Source: Gammaproteobacteria bacterium (GTDB taxonomy: Bacteria > Pseudomonadota > Gammaproteobacteria > Burkholderiales > Nitrosomonadaceae). Taken from it: a DNA stretch of 64,000 nt. The translations under genes and the position numbers were made by a program. The notes under the pieces were generated by a model, which saw only the letters and a list, made by a program, of their open reading frames with translations, was not told where the DNA came from and ran no database searches. Shown piece by piece: positions 25,118 through 34,434 of this stretch. The DNA is taken from contig CP054179.1 in NCBI GenBank assembly GCA_015709615.1, positions 868,001 through 932,000 on the forward strand, read 5' to 3'. Numbering within the stretch: position 1 is the stretch's first letter; the number at the start of each line of letters is the position of its first letter.

Positions 25118-25972
25118 TTATTGATTCTGAAGACTAAGGCGTTGCCAAATGGTAGAGGTAAGCTTGGCGGAGTTGAGCGTATAGAAATGCAATCCGGGCG
25201 CGCCTGCTTGTAATAACCGCTCACACAACTCGGTCACAACATCCAATCCGAAAGCCTGAATGGATTCGCTGTCATCACCGTAGCTTTCCAGTTTTTTACG
25301 AATCCAGCGCGGAATCTCGGCGCCGCAAGTATCGGAAAATCGCACCAGCTGTGAAAATTTATTGATCGGCATGATGCCGGGAACAACCGGAATATTCAAA
25401 CCGGCTGATTCACACGACTCGACAAAATGAAAATACGCGTCGGCGTTATAGAAATACTGAGTAATCGCCGAACTGGCACCGGTTTCGATTTTGCGTTTGA
25501 AATTCTCAAAATCCGTTTGTGCGGATCGCGCTTGCGGATGATATTCCGGATAAGCCGCCACATCGATATGGAAAGAAGCGCCGTACTCCTGCCGGATAAA
25601 CGCCACCAGTTCACTGGCATAGCGAAACTCGCCGGCTTGCGCCATGCCGGAAGGCAAATCACCGCGTAATGCCACGATATGCCGGATTCCCGCTTGATAA
25701 TACTTTTCCAGAATAGCGCGAATATTCTCTTGCGTAGAGCCGATGCAAGAAAGATGCGGCGCGACGACATGGCCTTCAGCCTGGATTTCCAGGACAGTTT
25801 CCAGTGTGCGTTCGCGTGTCGAACCGCCAGCGCCAAAAGTCACAGAAAAGAATTTAGGATTGAAGCGCGCCAGTTGTTGACGTGTCAAACGCAATTTTTC
25901 TACACCTTCCGGAGTTTGCGGCGGAAAAAGCTCAAAGCTGAAAGCAGGAAGAAATTTTTTTTGTGATTTCAT
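25118..25972 (-). CDS. metF: Methylenetetrahydrofolate reductase
   Basis: A 284-residue flavoenzyme that reduces 5,10-methylene-THF to 5-methyl-THF, the methyl donor for methionine synthase. The ATG at 25972 gives MKSQKKFLPAFSFELFPPQT, containing the F-S-x-E-x-F-P-P motif with the catalytic Glu. Further conserved elements are VTFGAGGSTRERT, HIVALRGDLPSG (FAD binding) and AITQYFYNADAY. Length fits the family. With ahcY and metK next to it, it forms most of the activated-methyl cycle. Confidence 0.95.
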   Translation of the reverse strand: MKSQKKFLPAFSFELFPPQTPEGVEKLRLTRQQLARFNPKFFSVTFGAGGSTRERTLETVLEIQAEGHVVAPHLSCIGSTQENIRAILEKYYQAGIRHIVALRGDLPSGMAQAGEFRYASELVAFIRQEYGASFHIDVAAYPEYHPQARSAQTDFENFKRKIETGASSAITQYFYNADAYFHFVESCESAGLNIPVVPGIMPINKFSQLVRFSDTCGAEIPRWIRKKLESYGDDSESIQAFGLDVVTELCERLLQAGAPGLHFYTLNSAKLTSTIWQRLSLQNQ

Positions 25973-26048
25973 CTTAGCAAGGTACAGAAATGCAAAGTGA
26001 GCACGATTGGCATCGTAATCGCACAAATATGATCAGTATTTTCTTAAG

Positions 26049-26093
26049 GGAAGAACCGGCCGAATGCAGGAAAACTCATGCGCCGGTTCTTCC
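26049..26093 (-). terminator. Terminator after ahcY
   Basis: GGAAGAACCGGC (26049-26060) and GCCGGTTCTTCC (26082-26093) form a perfect 12-base-pair stem with a 21-base loop, 20 bases after the ahcY stop on the minus strand. The following tract is only moderately T-rich (CTTAAGAAAATA). Confidence 0.65.
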
Positions 26094-26112
26094 GCTGAAG
26101 TAGAACAAATGC

Positions 26113-27537
26113 TTAATACCGGTACATTTCCGGTTTGAATGGACCGTTTTTGTTCAAACCCAGGTATTTTGCCTGCTCATCGGTCAATTCGGTAAGTTTC
26201 ACACCTAGTTTGCCCACGTGCAGACGCGCCACTTTTTCATCCAAATGTTTCGGTAAAACATAAACATTCTTCTGATAGTTCGCGCCGTTCTGCCATAACT
26301 CCATCTGCGCCAATACTTGATTGGTAAACGAGCTGGACATGACAAACGAAGGGTGTCCGGTAGCACACCCCAAATTCACCAGCCGGCCTTGCGCCAGCAC
26401 GATAATGCGGCGTCCAGTCGGGAATATGACGTGATCCACTTGCGGTTTGATATTTTCCCATTGGTATTTTTGAATTGAAGCGATATCGATTTCGGAATCG
26501 AAGTGGCCGATATTGCAAACAATCGCCTGATCCTTCATGTTCAACATGTGATCATGCGTAATAACGCGTAGATTACCAGTTGCGGTAACGAAAATATCCG
26601 CCTGGCTGCATGCATCGTCCATCGTAACCACGCGATAACCTTCCATCGCCGCCTGCAAGGCGCAAATGGGATCGATTTCCGTGATCCAGACCGTAGCACC
26701 CAGACCGCGCAACGATTGGGCGCATCCTTTACCGACATCGCCGTAGCCGCAAACCACCGCGATTTTTCCGGCGATCATGACATCGGTCGCGCGTTTGATG
26801 CCGTCCACCAGGGATTCCCTGCAACCGTAAAGATTATCAAACTTTGATTTGGTGACGGAATCGTTGACGTTGAAAGCGGGAAACGGCAGCTCGCCACTTT
26901 TTTGCATTTCATATAAACGATGCACCCCGGTCGTGGTTTCTTCGGTTACACCGCGTATCCGAGCAAGATTTCTTGAATACCAACCGGGTTCGGATGCCAA
27001 TTTCTTTTTGATGGAAGCAAATAGTGCGGTTTCTTCTTCGTTGCCCGGATTGGCAATAATCGCGGGATTTTTCTCGGCCTTTGCACCCAGAATCAACAAC
27101 AAAGTTGCGTCCCCGCCATCGTCCAGAATCATATTGGCGCCAACCGATTGTCCGCCAGCGGTCCATTCAAAAATTCTATGCGCGTATTCCCAATAATCCT
27201 CGAGTGATTCGCCTTTATAGGCAAAAACCGGAATATTTCTGGCGGCAATTGCCGCAGCCGCATGATCCTGCGTGGAAAATATATTGCAGGAAGCCCAGCG
27301 AACTTCAGCACCGAGGGCTACCAGCGTTTCAATCAGCACAGCCGTTTGAATCGTCATATGCAAAGAACCGGCAATACGTGCGCCCGCCAATGGTTTCTGA
27401 CTGGCATATTCTTTACGTAATGCCATTAAACCCGGCATTTCCGTTTCCGCGATGGCGATTTCTTTACGCCCCCATTCCGCCAATGCAATATCGGCAACTT
27501 TGTAGTCGTTAAAATTGGGGCTGAGCACAGCGTTCAT
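26113..27537 (-). CDS. ahcY: Adenosylhomocysteinase
   Basis: A 474-residue NAD-dependent enzyme that hydrolyses S-adenosylhomocysteine to adenosine and homocysteine. Conserved features are the NAD-binding GYGDVGKGCAQSLRG, the substrate-site HMTIQTAVLIETL and CNIFSTQDHAAAAI, and the C-terminal KPEMYRY that closes the NAD site. Length is typical of the bacterial form. It is preceded by an SAH riboswitch, so expression should rise when SAH accumulates. Confidence 0.97.
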   Translation of the reverse strand: MNAVLSPNFNDYKVADIALAEWGRKEIAIAETEMPGLMALRKEYASQKPLAGARIAGSLHMTIQTAVLIETLVALGAEVRWASCNIFSTQDHAAAAIAARNIPVFAYKGESLEDYWEYAHRIFEWTAGGQSVGANMILDDGGDATLLLILGAKAEKNPAIIANPGNEEETALFASIKKKLASEPGWYSRNLARIRGVTEETTTGVHRLYEMQKSGELPFPAFNVNDSVTKSKFDNLYGCRESLVDGIKRATDVMIAGKIAVVCGYGDVGKGCAQSLRGLGATVWITEIDPICALQAAMEGYRVVTMDDACSQADIFVTATGNLRVITHDHMLNMKDQAIVCNIGHFDSEIDIASIQKYQWENIKPQVDHVIFPTGRRIIVLAQGRLVNLGCATGHPSFVMSSSFTNQVLAQMELWQNGANYQKNVYVLPKHLDEKVARLHVGKLGVKLTELTDEQAKYLGLNKNGPFKPEMYRY

Positions 27538-27555
27538 AAACTTCTCCTTGGTATG

Positions 27556-27630
27556 AACGAGCGCCGTTGTAACAATACCCGCCTATGCTGAGCCTCACGG
27601 AACCAACCGCTGCAGCGCTCCTCACCATAG
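27556..27630 (-). promoter_or_regulatory. SAH riboswitch in the ahcY leader
   Basis: Read on the minus strand, the leader contains GAGGAGCGCTGCAGCGG, then GAGGCTC, then CAACGGCGCTC, 20 bases before the ahcY start. These are the conserved blocks of the SAH-binding riboswitch known from proteobacterial ahcY leaders. The last block can pair with the first (GAGCGC with GCGCTC) to make the pseudoknotted aptamer next to the ribosome-binding site AAGGAGAAG. Binding of SAH is expected to switch expression on. Confidence 0.88.
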
Positions 27631-27678
27631 GGGAAAATCGAATTAAGCCATCTGATGTCGGCAAAGATCGTTAAAAAT

Positions 27679-28842
27679 TTAGAGACCGGCATCCGCACGC
27701 AATTGCGCGGCCTTATCGGTAGCTTCCCAGGTAAACTCCGGAAGCTCGCGCCCAAAATGCCCGTAGGCTGCGGTTTTGGCATAAATGGGACGCAACAGGT
27801 TGAGGGTATGAATGATACCGCGAGGGCGCAAATCAAAATGTTTCTCGATCAATTGCACAATTTTCTCATCGGCGATTTTGCCGGTGCCGAATGTATTGAC
27901 CATCAATGAAACAGGGCGTGCAACACCGATGGCATAAGCCACCTGCACTTCGCATTTGCTGGCAATTCCTGCTGCCACGATATTTTTAGCCACATAACGT
28001 CCGGCGTAAGTTGCCGACCGATCCACCTTGGAGGGATCTTTACCCGAGAATGCGCCGCCGCCATGATGTGCCGCACCACCGTAGCTATCGACAATGATTT
28101 TACGGCCGGTCAAGCCGCAATCACCCATCGGACCACCGACAACAAAACGCCCGGTCGGATTGACCAAATATTGAATACGGTTACTGATCAGAGCGGAAGG
28201 TAATACCGGTTTAATGATTTCTTCAATAACCGCTTCGGTCAATGCCGCATGCGAAATATCCGGATCATGCTGTGTGGAAATCACAACCGTCTCAATTTGC
28301 TGCGGTTTGCCATTCTGATAACGCACCGAAACTTGCGATTTGGCATCGGGACGCAGCCAAGATAGCTGACCTTTCTTTCTCAACTCCGCTTGCCGCTCGA
28401 CCAAACGGTGCGCATAAAAAATCGGCATGGGCATCAGTTGTGGCGTTTCATCGCACGCGTAACCGAACATCAGACCTTGGTCACCAGCCCCTTGATCCAT
28501 CTCTTCTTCCTTGGAACGATTGACACCCTGGGCAATATCCGGCGATTGTTTGTTGAATGCGGTTAATACCGCGCAAGTAGTCGAATCGAAACCGATATTC
28601 GAACTGGTATAGCCGATGTTCTTAACGGTTTCGCGCGCAATAATATTGTAATCAACAGATGCATGTGTCGTTATTTCACCCGACAATACAATCAACCCGG
28701 TACTGCACAATGTTTCACACGCAACCCGCGCGTTAGGATCTTGACTCAGGATTGCATCCAACACAGCATCGGAAATTTGATCGGCAACCTTATCGGGATG
28801 CCCTTCAGAAACAGACTCGGAAGTAAAAAGATATTCACTCAT
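27679..28842 (-). CDS. metK: S-adenosylmethionine synthetase
   Basis: A 387-residue cytoplasmic enzyme making SAM from methionine and ATP. The N-terminal EYLFTSESVSEGHPDKVADQ carries the ATP-binding His. GAGDQGLMFGYA is the methionine-site signature and GGGAFSGKDPSKVDRS the phosphate-binding loop. Length is standard. It is upstream of ahcY on the same strand, with the SAH riboswitch between, so ahcY can be controlled separately. Confidence 0.97.
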   Translation of the reverse strand: MSEYLFTSESVSEGHPDKVADQISDAVLDAILSQDPNARVACETLCSTGLIVLSGEITTHASVDYNIIARETVKNIGYTSSNIGFDSTTCAVLTAFNKQSPDIAQGVNRSKEEEMDQGAGDQGLMFGYACDETPQLMPMPIFYAHRLVERQAELRKKGQLSWLRPDAKSQVSVRYQNGKPQQIETVVISTQHDPDISHAALTEAVIEEIIKPVLPSALISNRIQYLVNPTGRFVVGGPMGDCGLTGRKIIVDSYGGAAHHGGGAFSGKDPSKVDRSATYAGRYVAKNIVAAGIASKCEVQVAYAIGVARPVSLMVNTFGTGKIADEKIVQLIEKHFDLRPRGIIHTLNLLRPIYAKTAAYGHFGRELPEFTWEATDKAAQLRADAGL

Positions 28843-29314
28843 AATTTAACCAATAAAATAATAATAAGTTTTAAGTATACCGGATAGTGTCATTGAAAAT
28901 AGGATCCGTCAATTTCGACCCAGTTATTGTGACTGCAGAATTACATCAGGAATCACTGAAATAGACGGTAAATATCTTGCCTATTTCACTACGCCATCTG
29001 TGACAACATGCTTTATATTGACTGCGCTGAGAAACAGTCTTTTTCTTTAAATGATCTTTCCATTCAATCGAGCTTATACATAATTAACGTATAAGCTATG
29101 ACTGTAATTACCATTGAATGCTACTAAGCTGCAAGAAATTCTGATCCAAATTGTTAAAAATATCGAATAAGGGAAGGGGGAGAGGTAAAAGAGTGTTTTT
29201 TAGAGTGGAAAAAGTGTTGTTCAAAATCATTTTATGAGAACATGTTATGGAAAACACAGGTTCTGTCCAACCGCTTGATCTTTGTCTACGGAAAACTCTG
29301 AGAATCTCAAGTTA
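28843..29314. other. Divergent intergenic region between metK and epsL
   Basis: No gene is supported. A perfect inverted repeat, AGCTTATAC (29071-29079) and GTATAAGCT (29089-29097), lies around an AT-rich 9-base spacer, shaped like a regulator-binding site. Promoters for both metK (left) and epsL (right) should be here. I see no SAM riboswitch in front of metK. Confidence 0.5.
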
Positions 29315-30610
29315 ATGAAACATCAATTCATGGAAGTTACATTTACTCGCATTACCCAGTCTGTTAAACCCGTTGCAATCCGCCACTCACGATTTATCCG
29401 GCTGCAGGCTCTCGCTACGGGAATTTCATTGCTGCTTTGCAGCTATAACGTCTGTGCTGCGGCATTGGGCAACTTGATACAGCCTTACGGCAGTTACACC
29501 TTCACCGCCGACGACAACATCTTGCGCATCCGCGACAAAATGCCTACGACGGCGCTGGGAACGAATAACCTTTTTGATATGTCGCATCGTTTTACCGGCG
29601 GCGTGTTGCTGAATAAAGAAATCGGACGGCAGCAATTCAATGCGAATTTAAACTGGACGCATACGCGCTTTGAAAGATTCGATCAAATGAACAACAATCT
29701 GAAAAACTTCAACGGCAGTTGGCGTTGGTTTCTCGGCAACCGCCTGGACGGCAATATGGGGGCAAGCTATGTGCAATCGCTCACGCCTTTTATGTTTCAG
29801 CCGGGTTTAAAAAATATCAGGACCGAGCAAACCGAGTTTTTTAATGCCAGCTGGAGCCTGCATCCCAGTTGGCGCCTGAACGGCGGCTATACCCGCTATG
29901 ATCTGAATACGAACAGTGCCACCTTGCGTTTTCTTAACCGGATAGAAGATCGCTTTGAAGGCGGAATCGATTATGTCACATCGATCAGAAATACCGTGGG
30001 GTTGGTCTTTCGCGACACTTTCGGCGATTTCCCGATTCTGGTGCGCGCACCGGACGGTTCGCTCACCGACAACAGCTATAATCAAAAGGAAGCATTGGCC
30101 AAGATCAACTGGGTGGTATCCGGAAAATCGCGCCTCTACGGTACGGGTGGATGGGTGGAACGCACCAATGCAAGTTTTACAGCGCGTAATTTCAGCGGTT
30201 TCAATGCCCGTATGATCTATCAATGGCAACCTACCGACAAGATCGGCTTGACGGTTACCGGATGGCGTGAGACTGCGGCCATGCTGATGCTGACCGCCAG
30301 CTTCAGTCTGAATACCGGAGTCAGTGTTGCGCCTTCATGGAATATCACAAGAAAAGTAAGACTTGAGGGGGATTTCTCTTACCAGCATATGAAATTCGAC
30401 CGTTTCTCGGCGCTGACCGACACCGCTTTGCCGTTGGGTGTCAGCAATACGGTCCGCAATGCCACTGTAAAACTCGTCTATACGCCCTATCCCGGCTTGC
30501 AAGTGATGGCTTCCGCCTATCATAACGATTTGCAGACCGATTACTTTCTCGGCGGATTCAACGCCAACGGCGCCAATATCAATCTGCAGTACACGTACGG
30601 AAAACAATGA
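29315..30610 (+). CDS. epsL: EpsL-type outer-membrane beta-barrel for exopolysaccharide
   Basis: A 431-residue protein starting at the ATG at 29315. The N-terminus has a signal segment (LQALATGISLLLCSYNVCAAA). The rest alternates polar and aromatic residues as in outer-membrane beta-barrels, with FTADDNILRIRDKM near the start of the mature part and a C-terminal YTYGKQ. This is the pattern I recall for EpsL of exosortase/PEP-CTERM-linked exopolysaccharide loci. It overlaps the next gene by 4 bases (ATGA), so the two work together in making or exporting a polysaccharide. Confidence 0.75.
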   Translation: MKHQFMEVTFTRITQSVKPVAIRHSRFIRLQALATGISLLLCSYNVCAAALGNLIQPYGSYTFTADDNILRIRDKMPTTALGTNNLFDMSHRFTGGVLLNKEIGRQQFNANLNWTHTRFERFDQMNNNLKNFNGSWRWFLGNRLDGNMGASYVQSLTPFMFQPGLKNIRTEQTEFFNASWSLHPSWRLNGGYTRYDLNTNSATLRFLNRIEDRFEGGIDYVTSIRNTVGLVFRDTFGDFPILVRAPDGSLTDNSYNQKEALAKINWVVSGKSRLYGTGGWVERTNASFTARNFSGFNARMIYQWQPTDKIGLTVTGWRETAAMLMLTASFSLNTGVSVAPSWNITRKVRLEGDFSYQHMKFDRFSALTDTALPLGVSNTVRNATVKLVYTPYPGLQVMASAYHNDLQTDYFLGGFNANGANINLQYTYGKQ

Positions 30611-32046
30611 CAGTCAACGATTTACCCATCGTAGCCTTTTTCAAGCACTTGCTCGATCCTTTCATCATCTGGAGCATGCTGATTCTGACCGCCTGGTTGT
30701 ACGATGAAGATTTCACTAGTTATTACCTGGTGCTGGTTATCATCACCTTTTTCATTTCCACCTATATTTACGAGCGCATTCTCATTTACCGCAATTGGCG
30801 CAAGGGGCGTTTGCTCGCTTATGTGCGCGATACGGTGATGGGCTGGCTGGTGATTATCGCCATTTTGGTATTTCTCGGTTACGCCACTAAATTTCACAAT
30901 CAATTCTCCAAGCAAGTCTTGCTGACTTGGTTCATCGTCACACCGCTCATGCTGATTGCCAGCCATCTCATAGTGCGCAGCATCGTCGCCGGTTTATACA
31001 ATAAAGGCAAATTGCGTTTGGCGATCGTGATCGGCGCCAATGAAAACAGTTTATCGTTCATCCGGCATATCGCCGAGCTGCCCTTTTTGCTGATCAGTTA
31101 TCAGGGGTTCTTTGATGAGCGCAGCAGTTCGCGCATTGCCGGCCATTTCGGTTCGCAAGCGGAAGAGCCGGTTGATCTTGCCGCGGCTGTCGTCAGACCG
31201 GATGACTTCGGTTCGCGCTTGGGCGGATTGGACGATGTCGTGCCGTACATCCAGAAACATAATATCGAGATGGTCTTCATCAGTCTGCCGATGTCGTCGC
31301 AGCCGCGCATCCAGAAATTGATGGATGAGTTGCCGGATACCACGTCTTCGATCTATTTCCTGCCGGATATTTATATCTTCGATTTGATGCAAGCACGTTT
31401 CGAATACATCGGCGATACGCCGGTGGTAGCCATGAACGAGTCGCCTTTCATCGGCGTCGACGGCGTGGTGAAGAGTATCAGCGATTTTGTGCTGGCTTTG
31501 CTGATCATCATCTTGCTGTCGCCGGTGATGGCGTGCATCGCCTTGGCGGTAAAACTCACCTCGCCCGGCCCGGTGATCTTCAAGCAGCGCCGCTACGGTC
31601 TCAACGGTGAGGAAATCATCGTGTACAAGTTCCGCTCCATGACAGTCACCGAAGACGGCGCCAATATTCAGCAAGCCAGGCAAAACGATCAGCGCCTGAC
31701 CAAAATCGGCGGCTTCCTGCGCCGCACGTCACTGGATGAATTGCCGCAGTTCTTCAATGTGCTGGAGGGCAAAATGAGCATCGTCGGCCCCCGTCCGCAT
31801 GCAGTGGCGCATAACGAGCTCTACCGCAAACTGATCAAGGGTTACATGCTGCGCCATATGGCCAAACCCGGCATCACCGGCTGGGCACAGGTCAACGGCT
31901 GGCGCGGCGAAACCGAAGTGCTGGAAAAAATGAAAGCACGCATCGAGCACGACCTCTACTACCTCAAAAACTGGTCCATCTGGCTCGACCTCTGGATCAT
32001 CTTCAAAACCGTTTGGATCGTCTTCAAAAAAGATAATGCTTATTAA
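30607..32046 (+). CDS. Undecaprenyl-phosphate hexose phosphotransferase (priming enzyme)
   Basis: A 479-residue inner-membrane enzyme of the WcaJ/EpsB type. Four membrane segments lie in the first 125 residues, a nucleotide-binding-like domain in the middle and a fifth segment at about 290-315. The C-terminal bacterial sugar transferase domain has VYKFRSMTV, SLDELPQFFNVLEGKMSIVG and GPRPH. It transfers hexose-1-phosphate from a UDP-sugar to undecaprenyl phosphate to start the repeat unit. It is coupled to epsL. Its stop overlaps that of the convergent esterase gene. Confidence 0.88.
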   Translation: MTVNDLPIVAFFKHLLDPFIIWSMLILTAWLYDEDFTSYYLVLVIITFFISTYIYERILIYRNWRKGRLLAYVRDTVMGWLVIIAILVFLGYATKFHNQFSKQVLLTWFIVTPLMLIASHLIVRSIVAGLYNKGKLRLAIVIGANENSLSFIRHIAELPFLLISYQGFFDERSSSRIAGHFGSQAEEPVDLAAAVVRPDDFGSRLGGLDDVVPYIQKHNIEMVFISLPMSSQPRIQKLMDELPDTTSSIYFLPDIYIFDLMQARFEYIGDTPVVAMNESPFIGVDGVVKSISDFVLALLIIILLSPVMACIALAVKLTSPGPVIFKQRRYGLNGEEIIVYKFRSMTVTEDGANIQQARQNDQRLTKIGGFLRRTSLDELPQFFNVLEGKMSIVGPRPHAVAHNELYRKLIKGYMLRHMAKPGITGWAQVNGWRGETEVLEKMKARIEHDLYYLKNWSIWLDLWIIFKTVWIVFKKDNAY

Positions 32047-32729
32047 GATGCGCTCATGATGCGCCGCAACCAGCCGCTGATATCGGCAATCTCCTGTCCA
32101 CAGACGGTATGCGCCATCGGGTATTCATGCCATTCCAGCGAATAGCCGCCAGTCAGCAATTTTTCTTTTGACTCCACAGCCAAAGCCAAAGGCACCACCG
32201 GATCGTAACTGCCATGCGCCATGAATACCGGTGTAGCGGCATTAGCGCCAGATGCTTCGGCTGCAAGTGATTCTGCAAGGGGTAAATAACAGGACAAGGC
32301 GATAATCCCAGCCAGCGGATTAGGTTGCCGCAACCCGGCTTGCAACGCCATCGCGCCGCCCTGCGAAAATCCTGCGAGCACGATGCGATTGGATGGAATA
32401 CCGCGCCGCATTTCCTTTTCAATCAAGGCATCTACGGCTTTTTGCGAATCCTGAATGCCGGATTTATCCTGATGATTATTAAAATCGGCATGATAGATAT
32501 CGTACCAGGCGCGCATGACATAACCGTTATTGATCGTGACAGGGCGTTCCGGCGCGTGCGGAAAAATAAACCGTACCGCCGCACCGGGCGATAATTCCAG
32601 TTCATTCACGATCGGCACGAAATCGTTTCCATCGGCGCCCAGCCCGTGCAGCCATATAATGGCATATGCCGGAGAATCGTCTGTTTCAATTTCCACCACC
32701 GGCAGAAAATCCATCGAATGAGTCATCAT
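32043..32729 (-). CDS. Carboxylesterase, alpha/beta hydrolase
   Basis: A 228-residue cytoplasmic serine hydrolase of the phospholipase/carboxylesterase family (EstB/YpfH-like). The oxyanion region is IIWLHGLGADGNDF. The nucleophile Ser122 is in GFSQGG, Asp176 in HGSYDPVVP and His207 in EYPMAHTVC, so the triad is complete. Substrates are probably short acyl esters or thioesters. The stop codon overlaps the convergent glycosyltransferase stop at 32043-32046. Confidence 0.9.
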   Translation of the reverse strand: MMTHSMDFLPVVEIETDDSPAYAIIWLHGLGADGNDFVPIVNELELSPGAAVRFIFPHAPERPVTINNGYVMRAWYDIYHADFNNHQDKSGIQDSQKAVDALIEKEMRRGIPSNRIVLAGFSQGGAMALQAGLRQPNPLAGIIALSCYLPLAESLAAEASGANAATPVFMAHGSYDPVVPLALAVESKEKLLTGGYSLEWHEYPMAHTVCGQEIADISGWLRRIMSAS

Positions 32730-32813
32730 TGAAATACCTGCACGCGCTGCATTGACATAAAAAAACGATCAGATAAAATTCCGCATCGCAACGAATTCAC
32801 CATAAAGGAAGTT

Positions 32814-33926
32814 ATGAAACGCAGGGATTTTATAAAATTAATCGGCACAAGTGTACTCTCATTCCCCGTTTCATCCTTAATGGCCAAGCAACTGCTGTCA
32901 TCGGACTTCAGCAACTGGACCAGCTACCGCTTAACCTATCAAATCGATCTCCCGGCCAAAGGCAATTCCGCACGTTTATGGCTGCCGCTGCCCGATACCA
33001 ACGACTCCGCTTTTCAATTCACCCAAGGCAGTAACTGGAGCGGCAATGCCGCAAAAGCTTCGTTCGCCACGCTGGGATCCAGCCCTTTCCCGGTATTCAA
33101 AGCGGAGTGGCAAGGCAAACCGAAAAGCGGACAGCGTCACGTCACCGTCAGTTGCATCGTGAAAACCACGCACCATTCGCTGGATGTTTCACACGATCAT
33201 GCCACCAAGAATTCCGCGCTACCGCACAGCATCAAGAATTTTTTGAATCCGACCCACTTAAAGCCGACCAATGGCATCGTGCGTGAAACCGCGCACACCA
33301 TCCTGAAAGGAAAGCATGCCGCATCGACGGTGGAGCAAGCCAAAGCCATTTACGACTGGGTCATCGCTAATGCGCAATACGATCCGAACACGCGCGGACG
33401 CGGACAAGGTGATGTCAAGACTATGCTGGAGAAAAGTCAATTATCCGGTAAATGCGTCGACTTGAACTCGTTGTTCGTCGCACTGGCAAAAGCAGCCAAT
33501 ATTCCCGCACGCAACCAGTACGGCATCCGCATCAGCGAATCAAAATTGTTCGACAGTATCGGGCAATACGGCGACATCAGCCAATCACAACACTGCCGCG
33601 CGGAATTCTTTCTCGCCGGACGCGGCTGGATACCGGTCAACCCGGCCGATGTGCTGCAAGCATCAAGCTTGGAAAAGCTGGCGCTGGACGATCCGAAAAT
33701 CATGCAACTGAGAGAAAAATTTTTCGGCACCTGGGAAATGAATTGGCTGACATTCAATCACGCTGAAGATTTGACATTGCATCCCGCCAACGCTGCCAGC
33801 AAGCTGCCTTTCTTCATGCATCCGTATGCGGAAATCGATGGAAAAGCGCTCGACAGCCTGGATCACGAAAACTTCGCCTACAAAATTACTTCCGGTGAGC
33901 TCGTCGGTACCGGTGCTAAGTTTTAA
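32814..33926 (+). CDS. Transglutaminase-like protein with Tat signal
   Basis: A 370-residue exported protein. The N-terminus MKRRDFIKLIGTSVLSFPVS is a twin-arginine signal (R-R-D-F-I-K), so it should be exported folded to the periplasm. A transglutaminase-like cysteine-protease domain lies at about 165-285 with Cys214 in SGKCVDLNSLF, His260 in SQHCRAEFF and Asp279 in NPADV, a complete triad. Such proteins may cleave or cross-link peptides or cell-wall components. An AAAGGAAG site precedes the start. It is a single gene. Confidence 0.85.
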   Translation: MKRRDFIKLIGTSVLSFPVSSLMAKQLLSSDFSNWTSYRLTYQIDLPAKGNSARLWLPLPDTNDSAFQFTQGSNWSGNAAKASFATLGSSPFPVFKAEWQGKPKSGQRHVTVSCIVKTTHHSLDVSHDHATKNSALPHSIKNFLNPTHLKPTNGIVRETAHTILKGKHAASTVEQAKAIYDWVIANAQYDPNTRGRGQGDVKTMLEKSQLSGKCVDLNSLFVALAKAANIPARNQYGIRISESKLFDSIGQYGDISQSQHCRAEFFLAGRGWIPVNPADVLQASSLEKLALDDPKIMQLREKFFGTWEMNWLTFNHAEDLTLHPANAASKLPFFMHPYAEIDGKALDSLDHENFAYKITSGELVGTGAKF

Positions 33927-34230
33927 CAATAGCGGTATCTCGTTAAAATTTATTGATCCGAATCTGTTCAGGGCTTGAGTTAGCCGCACGCTGAAATATT
34001 ACTGCAAACACTTTGGCAATAAACAACCCCGTGGCAAAACCACGGGGAATCTCAAGCTCAAACCATATCAAACTATGGTTAAGTTCACTCCGAATAATCT
34101 CTCCACTAGTTACATTAAGCCTGAAATAAGTAATAGCTTAGATAAAAATAAGCATTCAGCTTATTTACTTATCAAACAGACAATCCCACTATGACAGCAT
34201 AATAAAAAAATCCGGCTTTAGGGAGTGGTA
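33927..34230. other. Intergenic region with hairpin
   Basis: CCCCGTGG (34027-34034) and CCACGGGG (34040-34047) form an 8-base-pair stem, probably ending the transglutaminase transcript, though no T-tract follows. Nothing else is supported until the ribosome-binding site AGGGAG at 34220. Confidence 0.55.
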
Positions 34231-34434
34231 ATGTTGGCGCACAGCAGGAAATACAAAGAGGGTTATGTGAGCCAAGTCGCTCAAATAACAAAAAAAATAA
34301 TCACTAAAAAGGAGTGGAATGCTGATAGGTTAAGCAGGCAGATAAACCGAGTGACGGACTGCAAGTATGTAATTGACCTGAATACGGTGTATCACTTGTC
34401 AAACCGGGAGGCGTCCCTATATAACTACTCATGA
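34231..34434 (+). CDS. Possible small ORF coupled to the PEP-CTERM gene
   Basis: A 67-residue basic protein (many K and R, no signal) starting at the ATG at 34231 with an AGGGAG site 5 bases away. Its stop overlaps the next start (ATGA at 34431-34434), and the downstream gene has only a distant ribosome-binding site, so translational coupling is plausible. No family is recognised; it might be a leader peptide that helps translation of the PEP-CTERM gene. Confidence 0.4.
   Translation: MLAHSRKYKEGYVSQVAQITKKIITKKEWNADRLSRQINRVTDCKYVIDLNTVYHLSNREASLYNYS

Noticed and set aside
28843..29281. Possible SAM riboswitch in front of metK
   Set aside because: I could not find the conserved blocks of any SAM riboswitch class in the metK leader.
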